The notes beneath the pieces were generated by a model. It did not search any database. It was not told the DNA's origin and saw only the letters and a program-made list of their open reading frames with translations. This document shows positions 34,076-43,019 of a DNA stretch of 64,000 nt, piece after piece. Origin of the DNA: JAGVPT01 sp963827085 (GTDB lineage: Bacteria; Bacteroidota; Ignavibacteria; UBA10030; UBA8401). Made by a program: the position numbers and the translations under genes. Position 1 is the first letter of the stretch. The number at the start of each line of letters is the position of its first letter. The stretch lies in NCBI GenBank assembly GCA_963827085.1, contig CAWGZY010000003.1:620001-684000 (forward strand), in the 5' to 3' direction.

Positions 34076-35245
34076 TTAATTAAATGCAGCAATGCCCGTT
34101 ATATCCTCGCCGATAATGAGCGTATGCATCTCGTGTGTCCCCTCGTACGTTTTCACCGATTCCAAATTGGCAGCATGGCGCATAACCGGATATTCGTCGA
34201 GGATGCCGTTCGCTCCTAAAATTTCCCGGGCCGAACGCGCAATCTCCAAGGCGTGATAAACGTTATTCCGTTTCGCAAGCGAGATCTGCGTGAAGGTTGC
34301 TTTATTCCGGTCTTTCAACCTGCCCAGTTGAAGGCAGAGCAGCTGCCCTTTGGTGATTTCAGTGAGCATATACACCAGCTTTTCCTGCGTGATCTGGAAC
34401 GAAGCAATCGGCTTGTCAAATTGCACACGAGATAATGAATATTGCAGCGCCGCATCATAACACGCCATTGCAGCACCAAGAGCCCCCCACGCAATCCCGT
34501 ACCTCGCCTGGCTCAGGCACATCAACGGAGATTTTAGCCCGTCGGACTTCGGCAAAAGATTCTTCTGAGGAATAACACAGTCCTGAAAAATGAGCTCTGA
34601 CGTCACCGATGCGCGAAGCGAATGCTTGCCATGCATCTCTGGAGCTTCGAATCCCTTCGTCCCCTTTTCGACAAGAAAACCCTTGATCTCACCGTCCAAC
34701 TTTGCCCACACAACTGCGACGTCAGCAATCGTCCCATTGGTGATCCACATTTTTGCTCCATTGAGCAAGAAATCGTCCCCCTTTCTTTCGGCACGAGTAA
34801 TCATTCCGCCAGGGTTGGACCCGTAATCCGGCTCTGTCAATCCGAAGCAGCCGATTTTCTCTCCCTTCGCCAATTTCGGAAGCCAGCAATCTTTCTGTTC
34901 TTCAGAACCGAACGTGTAGATCGGATACATGACCAATGCGCTTTGAACCGAGGCGAAACTGCGTATTCCGCTGTCCCCTCGCTCCAATTCCTGCATCATT
35001 AATCCATATGCTACATTGTTCAGTTCGGCGCAACCGTATTTTGCAGGGAGGGTGGCTCCAAAAAGTCCAAGCTCCGCCATCTCTTTCACAAGCAGAATCG
35101 GAAACGTCCCTTCACGATTGTATTTCTCAATGATCGGAAGAATGTTATCGTCTACAAATTCCCGGACTGTGCTGCGGACGAGTGTCTCTTCTTCGCTTAG
35201 TTGTAAGCCAATATCGTAATAATCAAGACCTTGAAATTTCGACAT
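34076..35245 (-). CDS. Acyl-CoA dehydrogenase, glutaryl-CoA dehydrogenase-like
   Basis: A 389-residue FAD flavoenzyme. It has GCFGLTEPDYGSNPGGM, the Arg-containing ARYGIAWGALGAA and the catalytic Glu in TYEGTHEMHTLIIGEDITG, all of which match the glutaryl-CoA dehydrogenase branch (oxidative decarboxylation to crotonyl-CoA) rather than straight-chain dehydrogenases. Start at ATG 35245 with AGGAAAG upstream; frame extends to 35275. It appears to be a single-gene unit, bounded by hairpins on both sides. Confidence 0.9.
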   Translation of the reverse strand: MSKFQGLDYYDIGLQLSEEETLVRSTVREFVDDNILPIIEKYNREGTFPILLVKEMAELGLFGATLPAKYGCAELNNVAYGLMMQELERGDSGIRSFASVQSALVMYPIYTFGSEEQKDCWLPKLAKGEKIGCFGLTEPDYGSNPGGMITRAERKGDDFLLNGAKMWITNGTIADVAVVWAKLDGEIKGFLVEKGTKGFEAPEMHGKHSLRASVTSELIFQDCVIPQKNLLPKSDGLKSPLMCLSQARYGIAWGALGAAMACYDAALQYSLSRVQFDKPIASFQITQEKLVYMLTEITKGQLLCLQLGRLKDRNKATFTQISLAKRNNVYHALEIARSAREILGANGILDEYPVMRHAANLESVKTYEGTHEMHTLIIGEDITGIAAFN

Positions 35246-35390
35246 TAGAGCTTTCTTTCCTAACGGGACGCTCAATGAAGAGAGTCCGCCAAATGAAAAT
35301 TTTTAAAAATTACCGAAAAAATGGACGAAAGTCAATCGTCGCTAGAGTATTGAGGTTGCCGGGAGAAGAGGACTGGACGAAAAATGAAAG

Positions 35391-35433
35391 AGCCAGGGCT
35401 CTACTCGTACAACATTTGAGTAATACCCTGGCT
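35391..35433 (-). terminator. Long hairpin after the HEAT-repeat gene
   Basis: Outer stem AGCCAGGG (35391-35398) with CCCTGGCT (35426-35433) and an inner TACTC/GAGTA stem. On the minus strand it follows the stop at 35462 and is trailed by CTTTCATTTTT, a weak U-tract. A spurious plus-strand frame crosses it. Confidence 0.55.
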
Positions 35434-35461
35434 TAGGGGGAGAGAATGAAAGCAACTCTTT

Positions 35462-35884
35462 CTACTGCAGAGCGCCTAATTTTTCCGGCGACGCATTCAG
35501 GAGAGACTGGCAGAATTTTACCACTTTGTCGCTCCCGTCATACAACGCAGATTCCTCGACGGCAGCACGCCCCCTCATATCGTCGAGAGTAACTAATGCC
35601 AGTGCCGCGGACATCCTTGCACTCTCGACCTTATCAGACTTTAGAATTTGAATCAGCTGCACCACGGCTCCTTTAAGCTGGTATTCAGCAACATAACTTG
35701 CTGCACTCTGTCTGATGCCGAGGTTGTCCGAACTTAACGCCGCTATGTAGTTTGCTTCTGCTTTTTTCCAGTCAACATCGCCGTACCTGGAAACCGCCGG
35801 CTGTGATGCGACAGCGGAAGTAAATGCCATAACAGCTGCCGCGGCAACCGTTAACAGGCGTTGTATTTCCAATCCCTTCTTCAT
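35462..35884 (-). CDS. Exported HEAT-like repeat protein
   Basis: A 140-residue protein with a signal peptide (LLTVAAAAVMAFTSAVA, cleavage likely before SQP). The mature part is helical and repeat-like: LGIRQSAASYVAEYQLKGAV and SARMSAALALVTLDDMRGRA match the HEAT pattern of paired helices. GAGGAGG precedes the ATG at 35884. It lies downstream of a sigma-54-type activator, 102 bp away, and could be a target or partner, which is inference. Function unknown; scaffold-like periplasmic role plausible. Confidence 0.75.
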   Translation of the reverse strand: MKKGLEIQRLLTVAAAAVMAFTSAVASQPAVSRYGDVDWKKAEANYIAALSSDNLGIRQSAASYVAEYQLKGAVVQLIQILKSDKVESARMSAALALVTLDDMRGRAAVEESALYDGSDKVVKFCQSLLNASPEKLGALQ

Positions 35885-35985
35885 ACTAACCTCCTCATTG
35901 TTATGTTGGTGATTTCGGCTCTGTGATAGTATTCGGAAAAAGGGAAAAAAAGTTGCAGAAGATCCAGAAAAAAATTTAGAAGGTT

Positions 35986-37365
35986 TTACTCTTTGGAGGG
36001 AGTACTAATGCCGTAGCGTTTGATCTTGAGGTATAAAGTCTTTGGAGTGATGCCGAGCATCTGAGCGGTTTTCGACCGGTTGTAATTATTTTTTTGCAGA
36101 ACGAGTTCGATCTGCATTTTTTCCATGGTTTCCAACGATAAATATTCACCCTCTTTCTGAAGCAGAGGCACGGGATTCGATTTTTGCATTCGTACCGATG
36201 CCGTCAGAGTCAGGTCTTTTGCCGTAATGACTTCGTCGTGCGATAGAATAACGGCCCCCTCGATAACATGCTCCATTTCCCGGACGTTGCCCGGCCAATC
36301 ATATTGCAACAGGAGCTGCAGTGCCTCCTCGCTGAGGCGTTTCTGCGCTTTTCCTTTTATTCTTTTCGCTAAAAAATTTTCGATGAGCAGAGGAATATCT
36401 TCTTTTCGGTCTTTGAGAGGCGGGATGCGAAGTGTGACCACATTCAAGCGATATAAAAGATCTTCTCTAAACCTGCCGGCTTCGACTTCTTTCTGCAGAT
36501 CCTTGTTCGTAGCAGAAACAATGCGGACGTCGACCTTCATCGCATTTGTCCCGCCAACCCGGCGAAATTCCCCCGTCTCCAGAAACCGGAGGAGCTTCGG
36601 CTGAATCATCGGGCTGATGTCGCCGACTTCATCCAAAAACAGTGTGCCTCCGTTCGCAACTTCCACCAGCCCCTGTTTCATCGCGTATGCGTTCGTGAAA
36701 GCACCTTTCTCGTGGCCGAACAATTCGCTCTCCAACAGCGCATCGGGTATGGAAGCGCAGTTGACGATTACAAACGGACGGTTCTTCCTCGGGCTCGATG
36801 TGTGAATGAGATGCGCTATCAATTCCTTGCCCGTACCGCTGGGTCCTTGAATTTGAACGATTGCTGTGCTGTCGGCAATTTTTTGCGCGGTGCGGATGAG
36901 AGATTCGATTGCAGGACTTTTCCCGATGAACTCACGAGCCAACCCTTGACGGTTGAGCTCGTACTCCATGAGCTTGTTATCAATTGTGAGGCGGCGTAAT
37001 TCGAGAGCACGGTCGATGGTCGCAAGCAGCTCTTCACGTTCATACGGTTTACTGACGAAGTCGTATGCTCCAAGTTTCATTGTCTCGATTGCTGTCTTGA
37101 CATCGGCAAAGTTTGTCAACATGAGGACGATGGTTGTCGGATGCTGTTCGCGGATGTACTTGAGGACTTCGATCCCGCTGACACGGGGCATCTTGACATC
37201 AAGAAGAACGACGTCGAACGGGTGGGATTGAAGGATGTTGATCGCTTCGGCTCCGTCGTACGCAACGGTAACGTCGTACTTCTCTATTTCCGAGAGTTCT
37301 TCTTTAAGAAGAAAGACGACGCTCTGCTCATCATCAACTATGAGAATATTGTAAGTGCGAGCCAT
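35986..37365 (-). CDS. Sigma-54-dependent response regulator, NtrC family, with GAFTNA loop
   Basis: A 459-residue activator: receiver domain (1-120, phospho-Asp in VVLLDVKMPRVSG, Lys in VSKPYE), AAA+ domain (Walker A GPSGTGKELIAH, Walker B GGTLFLDEVGD) and a C-terminal Fis-type helix-turn-helix (NRSKTAQMLGITPKTLYLKI). The sigma-54 contact loop reads GAFTNA instead of GAFTGA, which may alter coupling. Its cognate histidine kinase is not adjacent; a lone receiver lies 42 bp upstream in the same direction. Confidence 0.93.
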   Translation of the reverse strand: MARTYNILIVDDEQSVVFLLKEELSEIEKYDVTVAYDGAEAINILQSHPFDVVLLDVKMPRVSGIEVLKYIREQHPTTIVLMLTNFADVKTAIETMKLGAYDFVSKPYEREELLATIDRALELRRLTIDNKLMEYELNRQGLAREFIGKSPAIESLIRTAQKIADSTAIVQIQGPSGTGKELIAHLIHTSSPRKNRPFVIVNCASIPDALLESELFGHEKGAFTNAYAMKQGLVEVANGGTLFLDEVGDISPMIQPKLLRFLETGEFRRVGGTNAMKVDVRIVSATNKDLQKEVEAGRFREDLLYRLNVVTLRIPPLKDRKEDIPLLIENFLAKRIKGKAQKRLSEEALQLLLQYDWPGNVREMEHVIEGAVILSHDEVITAKDLTLTASVRMQKSNPVPLLQKEGEYLSLETMEKMQIELVLQKNNYNRSKTAQMLGITPKTLYLKIKRYGISTPSKE

Positions 37366-37407
37366 GGCAATGCCCGTGGGAAAGGTAAAAGCGAGGGACG
37401 GCTGGGA

Positions 37408-37779
37408 TTATTCGCTGGTAAGAACCCGTTCGATGGTCGTTAGAAGATCGACGAGATCGTACGGTTTGCTGACGAAATCTTCGGCCCCCAATTTTTTTGA
37501 CTCAATTGCATTCTTCAAGTCAGCAAACCCGGTCAACATGATCACCTTTGTAGCGGGGTAGCGTTCTTTGATAAACCGCAGGACCTCGAATCCGTCGACG
37601 CGCGGCATTTTGATATCGAGCAGGACTAAATCAAACGACTTCCCCTGCAGAACGGATATTGCTTCATCGCCATCTCCGGCGGTTGCCACGACATACCCTT
37701 CGCTTTCAAGTTCACTGCTCAATACAGTCCGCAACGCATCTTCATCATCCACAACAAGAATGCTATTTTTTTCTGCCAT
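37408..37779 (-). CDS. Single-domain response regulator (receiver only)
   Basis: A 123-residue CheY-like receiver: acidic pocket VVDDEDALR, phospho-Asp in LVLLDIKMPRVDG, Thr in IMLTGFAD and Lys in FVSKPYD. Its sequence is close to the receiver of the adjacent sigma-54 activator, suggesting a duplication. GAGGAG precedes the ATG. No output domain, so it probably relays phosphate or binds a partner. Transcribed with the activator. Confidence 0.93.
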   Translation of the reverse strand: MAEKNSILVVDDEDALRTVLSSELESEGYVVATAGDGDEAISVLQGKSFDLVLLDIKMPRVDGFEVLRFIKERYPATKVIMLTGFADLKNAIESKKLGAEDFVSKPYDLVDLLTTIERVLTSE

Positions 37780-37930
37780 TGGAACTCCTCATGATTTTCG
37801 CCTTTTCGGCTGTAAATTATAGACAATCGGATGATTAAAATCAACAAGAAATTTGAAAAAATTGGGCTTCTGTTGATTAAAACGTAAAGTTGTGCTACTT
37901 TATCCCATGGCAAACACCATAAGGAAAAGA

Positions 37931-38575
37931 ATGAACGAACCCCTTATTCATGTATTACTCATTGACAACGACATTTCATACGCAAAAACTGCACAGTCTC
38001 AGCTCAAGAAATTTCAAGGAAACGATTTCAAGATAACATGGGAAAAAACCGGCGCCGGCGGCATCGAACGCCTGAGGACCGATGTAACCATCGCAGTCGT
38101 CCTCGTCGATTATTATTTGAGCGAAATGACTGCATTAGAGCTTGCAAAAGAGATCCGGAGTTTAAAGATCGACGTCCCGCTTGTTTTCATCGCTTCGGGA
38201 AAGGACTTCAAGCTCGCCGTCGAAGCGATGAAGCTTGGAGTCGAAGATTTTCTCGTGAAAGAAGAAATTGTTGAATCAGTCCTTCCCCGAACGCTCCTGA
38301 ACGTCTTGAACCGAGTTCAATTGAAAAGGCAAATCGCAAAGGTAGAGAAAAACAAGATTCTCGGCCAGAAACGAAACGAAGCGATCAAAGAGCTTGTCGT
38401 GACCATCTGTCACGAATTCAACAATCCCCTTGCCGCAATCAAAATCAGCGCCGACATTATTTCCAGACAAAAGCTGGACGCAAACGACCGGGCTGTCATT
38501 CAAGAGCTTGATAATAACATCCGGGGAATAGAAAAGGAAATCATCAAGCTCAGAGACATCAATTTGCCGGCCTAA
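37931..38575 (+). CDS. Receiver fused to histidine-phosphotransfer helix pair, no ATPase domain
   Basis: A 214-residue protein. Residues 1-125 form a receiver (phospho-Asp D60 in VLVDYYLSEM, Lys at 110). A coiled linker then leads to a HisKA-type segment with the H-box TICHEFNNPLAAIKISADI (His161) and a second helix ending at 214. No HATPase region follows, and the next gene converges immediately, so it is not merely cut by a frame error. Start at ATG 37931 has AAGGA five bases upstream. Divergent from the receiver gene at 37.8 kb; may be a phosphate shuttle. Confidence 0.82.
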   Translation: MNEPLIHVLLIDNDISYAKTAQSQLKKFQGNDFKITWEKTGAGGIERLRTDVTIAVVLVDYYLSEMTALELAKEIRSLKIDVPLVFIASGKDFKLAVEAMKLGVEDFLVKEEIVESVLPRTLLNVLNRVQLKRQIAKVEKNKILGQKRNEAIKELVVTICHEFNNPLAAIKISADIISRQKLDANDRAVIQELDNNIRGIEKEIIKLRDINLPA

Positions 38576-39015
38576 ATCATCCCGCCGCAGCACCCGCTTC
38601 CAGTACCCGTGTACGAATACGTCAGGTCAACGGATTTCTTGAGCATCGCACTGACCGAACAGTACTTCGTCATCGAAAGTTCGATAGCATGAGCGACGTC
38701 TTTCTCTTTAAGATTAACTCCTTCAACAATATAGTTGATGTGTATCGTCGTGTACACTTTCGGGTCGGTCGCTGCACGCTCGCCGGTAACTTTCATCTCA
38801 AACTTTGTGAAACGGACTCTTTTTTTCTCCAGAATTATTGCCACGTCGCTGCCCGTACACCCGCCGAGTGCGATCAGGATAAGCTCCATAGGTGAGGCGG
38901 CTGCGGCCAAATTCTCACCGTGTGAAGAATCGACCGTTGTCCAATGATTGGAACCGGCTTTGCCGATAAATGTAAGATTCTGAACGTGCCGCACAATTGC
39001 TTCGCGTGTTTGCAT
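38572..39015 (-). CDS. OsmC family protein
   Basis: A 147-residue OsmC/Ohr-fold protein, in this family usually a thiol-dependent peroxidase against organic hydroperoxides. The two redox Cys are seen in LGGCTGSDV and MTKYCSVSAML; a Cys pair also occurs in the C-terminal tail (SGCCGGMI). Start at ATG 39015; a frame extending to 39075 is unsupported. Its last four bases overlap the convergent receiver/HisKA gene. Confidence 0.9.
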   Translation of the reverse strand: MQTREAIVRHVQNLTFIGKAGSNHWTTVDSSHGENLAAAASPMELILIALGGCTGSDVAIILEKKRVRFTKFEMKVTGERAATDPKVYTTIHINYIVEGVNLKEKDVAHAIELSMTKYCSVSAMLKKSVDLTYSYTGTGSGCCGGMI

Positions 39016-39155
39016 AGGTCCAAAGGTTTTTGTTGAAAGAATATCAGAAATACAATAACGAGAATATAGCAACATTCGTCCTTACTCTCAATTGTTTCAT
39101 AGGAACGAACGGCCGCGCACCTTGAAACTTCGACAATCTCCTCGTATCTTTGACC

Positions 39156-40004
39156 ATGGTTCTTAAGGCGTATGCCAAAATAAATCTAGGGCTTCGTGTA
39201 ATCAGAAAGAGAGAAGATGGATTCCACGATATCGAGACCATATTCCACCGCATTAACCTCTTTGACGAACTGACTATCGAGCCGTTGGAAACTTCCATTT
39301 CCATCACGTCCAATAATCACATACTCCCCACAGACGAGAACAATCTGTGCTGGAAAGCGGTCGAGCTCCTCCGAACTGAAGCCGGTACAACGCGAGGCGC
39401 AGCAGTTCACCTCAAGAAGCAAATTCCAATCGGTTCAGGCCTTGGCGGCGGAAGCAGCGACGCTGCTGCAGTTCTTACCGCACTCCCAGCATTGTGGAAT
39501 ATTCCAATCGATGCCTCGACCATAGCGGGGGTTGCATTGAACATCGGCTCGGACGTCCCGTACTTTCTCCATAACAAGAGCGCGTATGCTGAAGGCCGGG
39601 GAGAACGGTTAAATTTTGTGAACGTTTCACTTCCCTATTCCGTTCTCGTCGTTACCCCGAACATCCATGTTTCGACCGCGTGGGCATACGGCGAATTATC
39701 GAAGCGAAGGCGGCTGGTGCCCCTGCGTACAAAATTTTACGACGGCGCGACATGCACCGTCGGGGCAATTCCATCCCTCATGGAAAATGATTTTGAACCA
39801 GTCGTGTTTGACGCATACCCGGAAATTGCCGAACTCAAGCAAGAAATCCTTTCGCACGGCGCGGTGTACGCTCTCTTGTCCGGAAGCGGCTCCTCAGTTT
39901 TTGGACTGTTCAACGATGAAAACAACGCCCGGAAAGCGGGGGATTTCTTTCGACCCACGCATTTCGTTTCCATTACACCCCCCAATTTTATTCCATCACT
40001 CTGA
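39156..40004 (+). CDS. ispE: 4-diphosphocytidyl-2-C-methyl-D-erythritol kinase
   Basis: GHMP kinase of the MEP (non-mevalonate) isoprenoid pathway. The 282 residues open with KAYAKINLGLRVI and have the ATP loop PIGSGLGGGSSDAAAVL plus the late SGSGSSVFGLF. Start at ATG 39156. ispG lies at 52.6 kb, so the window holds two MEP-pathway genes. Its stop overlaps the start of the TonB receptor gene by one base, an odd but clear coupling. Confidence 0.95.
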   Translation: MVLKAYAKINLGLRVIRKREDGFHDIETIFHRINLFDELTIEPLETSISITSNNHILPTDENNLCWKAVELLRTEAGTTRGAAVHLKKQIPIGSGLGGGSSDAAAVLTALPALWNIPIDASTIAGVALNIGSDVPYFLHNKSAYAEGRGERLNFVNVSLPYSVLVVTPNIHVSTAWAYGELSKRRRLVPLRTKFYDGATCTVGAIPSLMENDFEPVVFDAYPEIAELKQEILSHGAVYALLSGSGSSVFGLFNDENNARKAGDFFRPTHFVSITPPNFIPSL

Positions 40005-42088
40005 TGCCCGGCACTACACACGCGCGCATATTCATCGGTACTTTCCTTGCCACCCTTGTGCTATGCCCTGCATCTCAGAATTCTTTCGCTCAAGATACGG
40101 CAAAGACGGTTCCGGCAATAGGAAGAGATTCCCTGGAGGTACATTCGCCCGCCTTCGGACAAATAAAGGATTCGCTCATTCATCTCAAACCGATTCCGCT
40201 CATCGGCGCGCTCGAGCCGTATGGCGATTCAAGTGAGGCAATTCTCGGATCGCAAATTCCCTGGATGGAGTACCGTTACATCGGGGACCTGCTTTGGACA
40301 AAACCCGGGATGTATATCCGCGACATGGGGAGTCCGGGACAGCACAATGAATTGACGATCGGCGGCGTGGATGAGCGCGGTATTGCCTTTCTTGTTGATG
40401 GAAGAAGTCAGGCCGACCCGATTACCGGGACATACGATATGATATTGTTTCCGACAGATTATATCGAAAGAATAGAGTTCATTACGGGGCCGGAGGCAAT
40501 GCTCTACGGAATGAACTCGACGGGCGGGGCGATCAACATCGTCACGAAAAGTTTCTACACGAATAAACCGTACTCGCGTCTACGCTACAGCCAAGGCAAC
40601 GACGAATATGCGCAAACGGATGCGATGTTCAGCCAGAACATTTTTTCGAGGTTTAATTTCATGTTCGGGCTGGAGCGGCATGCACTCGGTTACGATCAAA
40701 TTTACCAGAATTATGACGGACGCTATACGAACTCCGACTATGACGCCTGGTCTTTCAGAACAAAGCTCCGGTACGACGTCTCTAATTCATTCAATATCGT
40801 TTTCTCGCATTTGTACGAACAAGCGATTACGGGGATGTTTGGAGGTATCGACTATCTCCAAACACCTCCAGGCGATTACTTTAGCGAACAAACAGCGCTC
40901 GTTTCAAACAATGAGGCGTACGAAAAGATATATAATCATCATCTCGATCTCACTGCCGCCGGCCATCTTACCGGCGACACGATGCAAGTGACAACATTGA
41001 CGGCGTACTACTCCAATCAATTAAGGGAGTATCGCGACGAAGTACGAGATTGGAGTTTTCCATTTAACGGAGTTCTTTCCCACTCTGACAACCGCAGTTC
41101 AAACGCCGGCGTACTTCTGCGGAATGAAATAGAAAGCGCCGCCCAGATATTCAGTATGACCGCCCAGGCAGAAGAGATTCAAGTTGAATCGAGCCCTGAG
41201 GTCGGCGGACACAAACTAAACAAATTCAGCGCCAGCGCAAAGGAAGAAGTCACCATATTTTCGCCGTTAACGTTTGCTGTTTTCGGGAGGGACGATTACT
41301 ACCGCGACCACAATCTTCCCGGAGCGGGAGCTGATGCTCAACTCTCGATCAATTCATCGTTATCGTTATTCGGAGGGATGTCCGTTTCGCAGCGCACTCC
41401 AACCCTGCAAGAGCTTTACTGGTCGAGTGATTCTACACTTTTGCCAACGCCGCGCTTATGGTTGAAAAATGAACAGCACACACTCATTCAGGTCGGGACA
41501 CGGTTTTCCATCTCCGATTTTCTGAGCGGCACGGTATCACTCAACCACAGGGAGATCAAGAACCCCATTCTGGTTGACACTATAGGCGGCAGCTCCCCCA
41601 CGAATTATACGCTGCAGTTTAACCAGCCGGCCCTCAATGTCTACAACGGCGTTGATGTTTCCCTGAAGGCTTCCTACGATCATTTTTTTGTGGAAGGAAA
41701 GGCAACGTATCTCAAGCAGCCCGACTATTATCACGAGAGCCTAAAGCTTCAGCTTCTTCCTGAGCTATACCTTGACGGGTCTTTGTACTATAAAAACGAG
41801 CTCGTCAACGGAAACCTTGAACTCAAAATCGGTTTTCGCGGAAGATACATCTCACAACAATCAGGAATGGCTCCATTGGACGAGTCTGGATTGTACGTTC
41901 CGTATGTTTTGCTGCAATCGTTTGGCCCAAGCGGAACGGCGGATTTCTTCGTCATTGGAAAGCTCGGCGACGCTTATCTCCATCTTATTTGGGAAAATCT
42001 TTCCGACAACCAATATATGTTGACACCATTCTATCCGATGTATGCCCGGAATGTCCGTTTCGGCGTATCATGGGAATTCTGGAATTAA
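40004..42088 (+). CDS. TonB-dependent outer-membrane receptor
   Basis: A 694-residue beta-barrel importer with signal peptide (FIGTFLATLVLCPASQNSFA), a plug domain (TIGGVDERGIAFLVDGR, ITGPEAMLYGMNSTGGAINI) and barrel ending in an aromatic residue (WEFWN), fitting outer-membrane assembly. No carboxypeptidase-like domain, no SusD/DUF4249 partner. Plug and size resemble vitamin or siderophore receptors, but the ligand is unknown. Translationally coupled to ispE by a one-base overlap. Confidence 0.92.
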   Translation: MPGTTHARIFIGTFLATLVLCPASQNSFAQDTAKTVPAIGRDSLEVHSPAFGQIKDSLIHLKPIPLIGALEPYGDSSEAILGSQIPWMEYRYIGDLLWTKPGMYIRDMGSPGQHNELTIGGVDERGIAFLVDGRSQADPITGTYDMILFPTDYIERIEFITGPEAMLYGMNSTGGAINIVTKSFYTNKPYSRLRYSQGNDEYAQTDAMFSQNIFSRFNFMFGLERHALGYDQIYQNYDGRYTNSDYDAWSFRTKLRYDVSNSFNIVFSHLYEQAITGMFGGIDYLQTPPGDYFSEQTALVSNNEAYEKIYNHHLDLTAAGHLTGDTMQVTTLTAYYSNQLREYRDEVRDWSFPFNGVLSHSDNRSSNAGVLLRNEIESAAQIFSMTAQAEEIQVESSPEVGGHKLNKFSASAKEEVTIFSPLTFAVFGRDDYYRDHNLPGAGADAQLSINSSLSLFGGMSVSQRTPTLQELYWSSDSTLLPTPRLWLKNEQHTLIQVGTRFSISDFLSGTVSLNHREIKNPILVDTIGGSSPTNYTLQFNQPALNVYNGVDVSLKASYDHFFVEGKATYLKQPDYYHESLKLQLLPELYLDGSLYYKNELVNGNLELKIGFRGRYISQQSGMAPLDESGLYVPYVLLQSFGPSGTADFFVIGKLGDAYLHLIWENLSDNQYMLTPFYPMYARNVRFGVSWEFWN

Positions 42089-42089
42089 T

Positions 42090-42225
42090 GTCCACGAAGG
42101 GCACGAAGACGCACGAAGCTATAAATCTCACTTTTAGTTATATAAAGCGCGACCTATCAATAAAAACAATCTGCTCTTCGAAAGCGTTTAAAAACTCTTC
42201 GTGTCCCTTCGTGCCCTTCGTGGAC
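42090..42225. repeat. 136-bp inverted-repeat element of CACGAAG units
   Basis: A perfect 19-bp inverted pair GTCCACGAAGGGCACGAAG (42090-42108) and CTTCGTGCCCTTCGTGGAC (42207-42225); pairing continues with 7 of the next 10 bases. The arms are themselves built of GCACGAAG/CACGAAGG units. The middle is AT-rich with no gene. It begins directly after the receptor stop codon. Resembles small palindromic elements common in many genomes. Confidence 0.75.
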
Positions 42226-42235
42226 AACGACAATT

Positions 42236-42820
42236 ATGAATGACCAAGCAACGACAAAACCAATTATTACCGTCTTCGGCAGCGCTCGGCCTGTTGAGGG
42301 GGATACGTTTTATGAAGAAGCGAGAATACTCGGGCGGGAGCTGGGAACGGCAGGATATGTTGTGTGCAACGGCGGCTACGGCGGAACGATGGAAGCGTCT
42401 GCCCGCGGGGCGAAAGAGGCCGGGGGAAAAACCATCGGCGTGGTGAGCGAATTTTTCAGCATTGAACCAAACCCGTGGATTGACAAAAGGGTCGTGGTCA
42501 AATCCTTGACGGACAGGTTGATGGAATTGATTTCGCTTGCCGACGGGTACATTGTGCTCAAAGGGGGGACGGGAACGCTTCTCGAACTCGCAAGCGTCTG
42601 GGAGTTTATGAACAAAAGCGTTATCGAACAAAAGCCGGTGATCGTTCTGGGAAATTTCTGGAACGGGGTAATTGACACGCTCAACCAAGAACTGATGTTC
42701 GAAGGAAAAGAATCGTGCACTCACTACATCACGGCGTCTTCGTCGCCCAAAGACGCAGTTGAAAAACTGAACGATCGCCTGAAACGAAAACCTGCCTCTC
42801 AAACGTCGTGCCGGAGCTAA
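42236..42820 (+). CDS. LOG-family (lysine-decarboxylase-like) protein
   Basis: A 194-residue Rossmann protein of the LOG/TIGR00730 family, which includes cytokinin-riboside and nucleoside 5'-monophosphate phosphoribohydrolases. It has GSARPVEGDTFYEEAR, NGGYGGTMEASARGA and the catalytic motif in the form LKGGTGTLLELASVW, where canonical LOG reads PGGxGTLxE. The loss of the leading Pro is a mild variation. Function in bacteria is mostly unknown. Confidence 0.87.
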   Translation: MNDQATTKPIITVFGSARPVEGDTFYEEARILGRELGTAGYVVCNGGYGGTMEASARGAKEAGGKTIGVVSEFFSIEPNPWIDKRVVVKSLTDRLMELISLADGYIVLKGGTGTLLELASVWEFMNKSVIEQKPVIVLGNFWNGVIDTLNQELMFEGKESCTHYITASSSPKDAVEKLNDRLKRKPASQTSCRS

Positions 42821-42933
42821 AGCAGCGACAAATCCCTCGGAATGATTTTTACGAGGAGCTTTTTCTCCAAACGCATGACTGGAAAACGGTCAAGCTCCCT
42901 CTTTCCTAACTGAACCCTCATTCCACCAAAACG

Positions 42934-42971
42934 ACGGTGTTGGGAAGAAACGCCTTCCCAACCGCCACCGT
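42934..42971. terminator. Hairpin between convergent genes
   Basis: TTGGGAAG (42940-42947) pairs with CTTCCCAA (42954-42961), extended by ACGGTG (42934-42939) with CACCGT (42966-42971) across a bulge, then a T-run about ten bases on. Likely terminates the LOG gene, which converges on a minus-strand gene. Confidence 0.45.
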
Positions 42972-43019
42972 TCGTTGAATTTTTTCCATCGCACCCGCAG
43001 CATGCTTCATTCTAAAGCA

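Noticed and set aside
35182..35436. Plus-strand frame of 84 codons
   Set aside because: Overlaps the glutaryl-type dehydrogenase start antisense and runs through a terminator hairpin; composition not protein-like.
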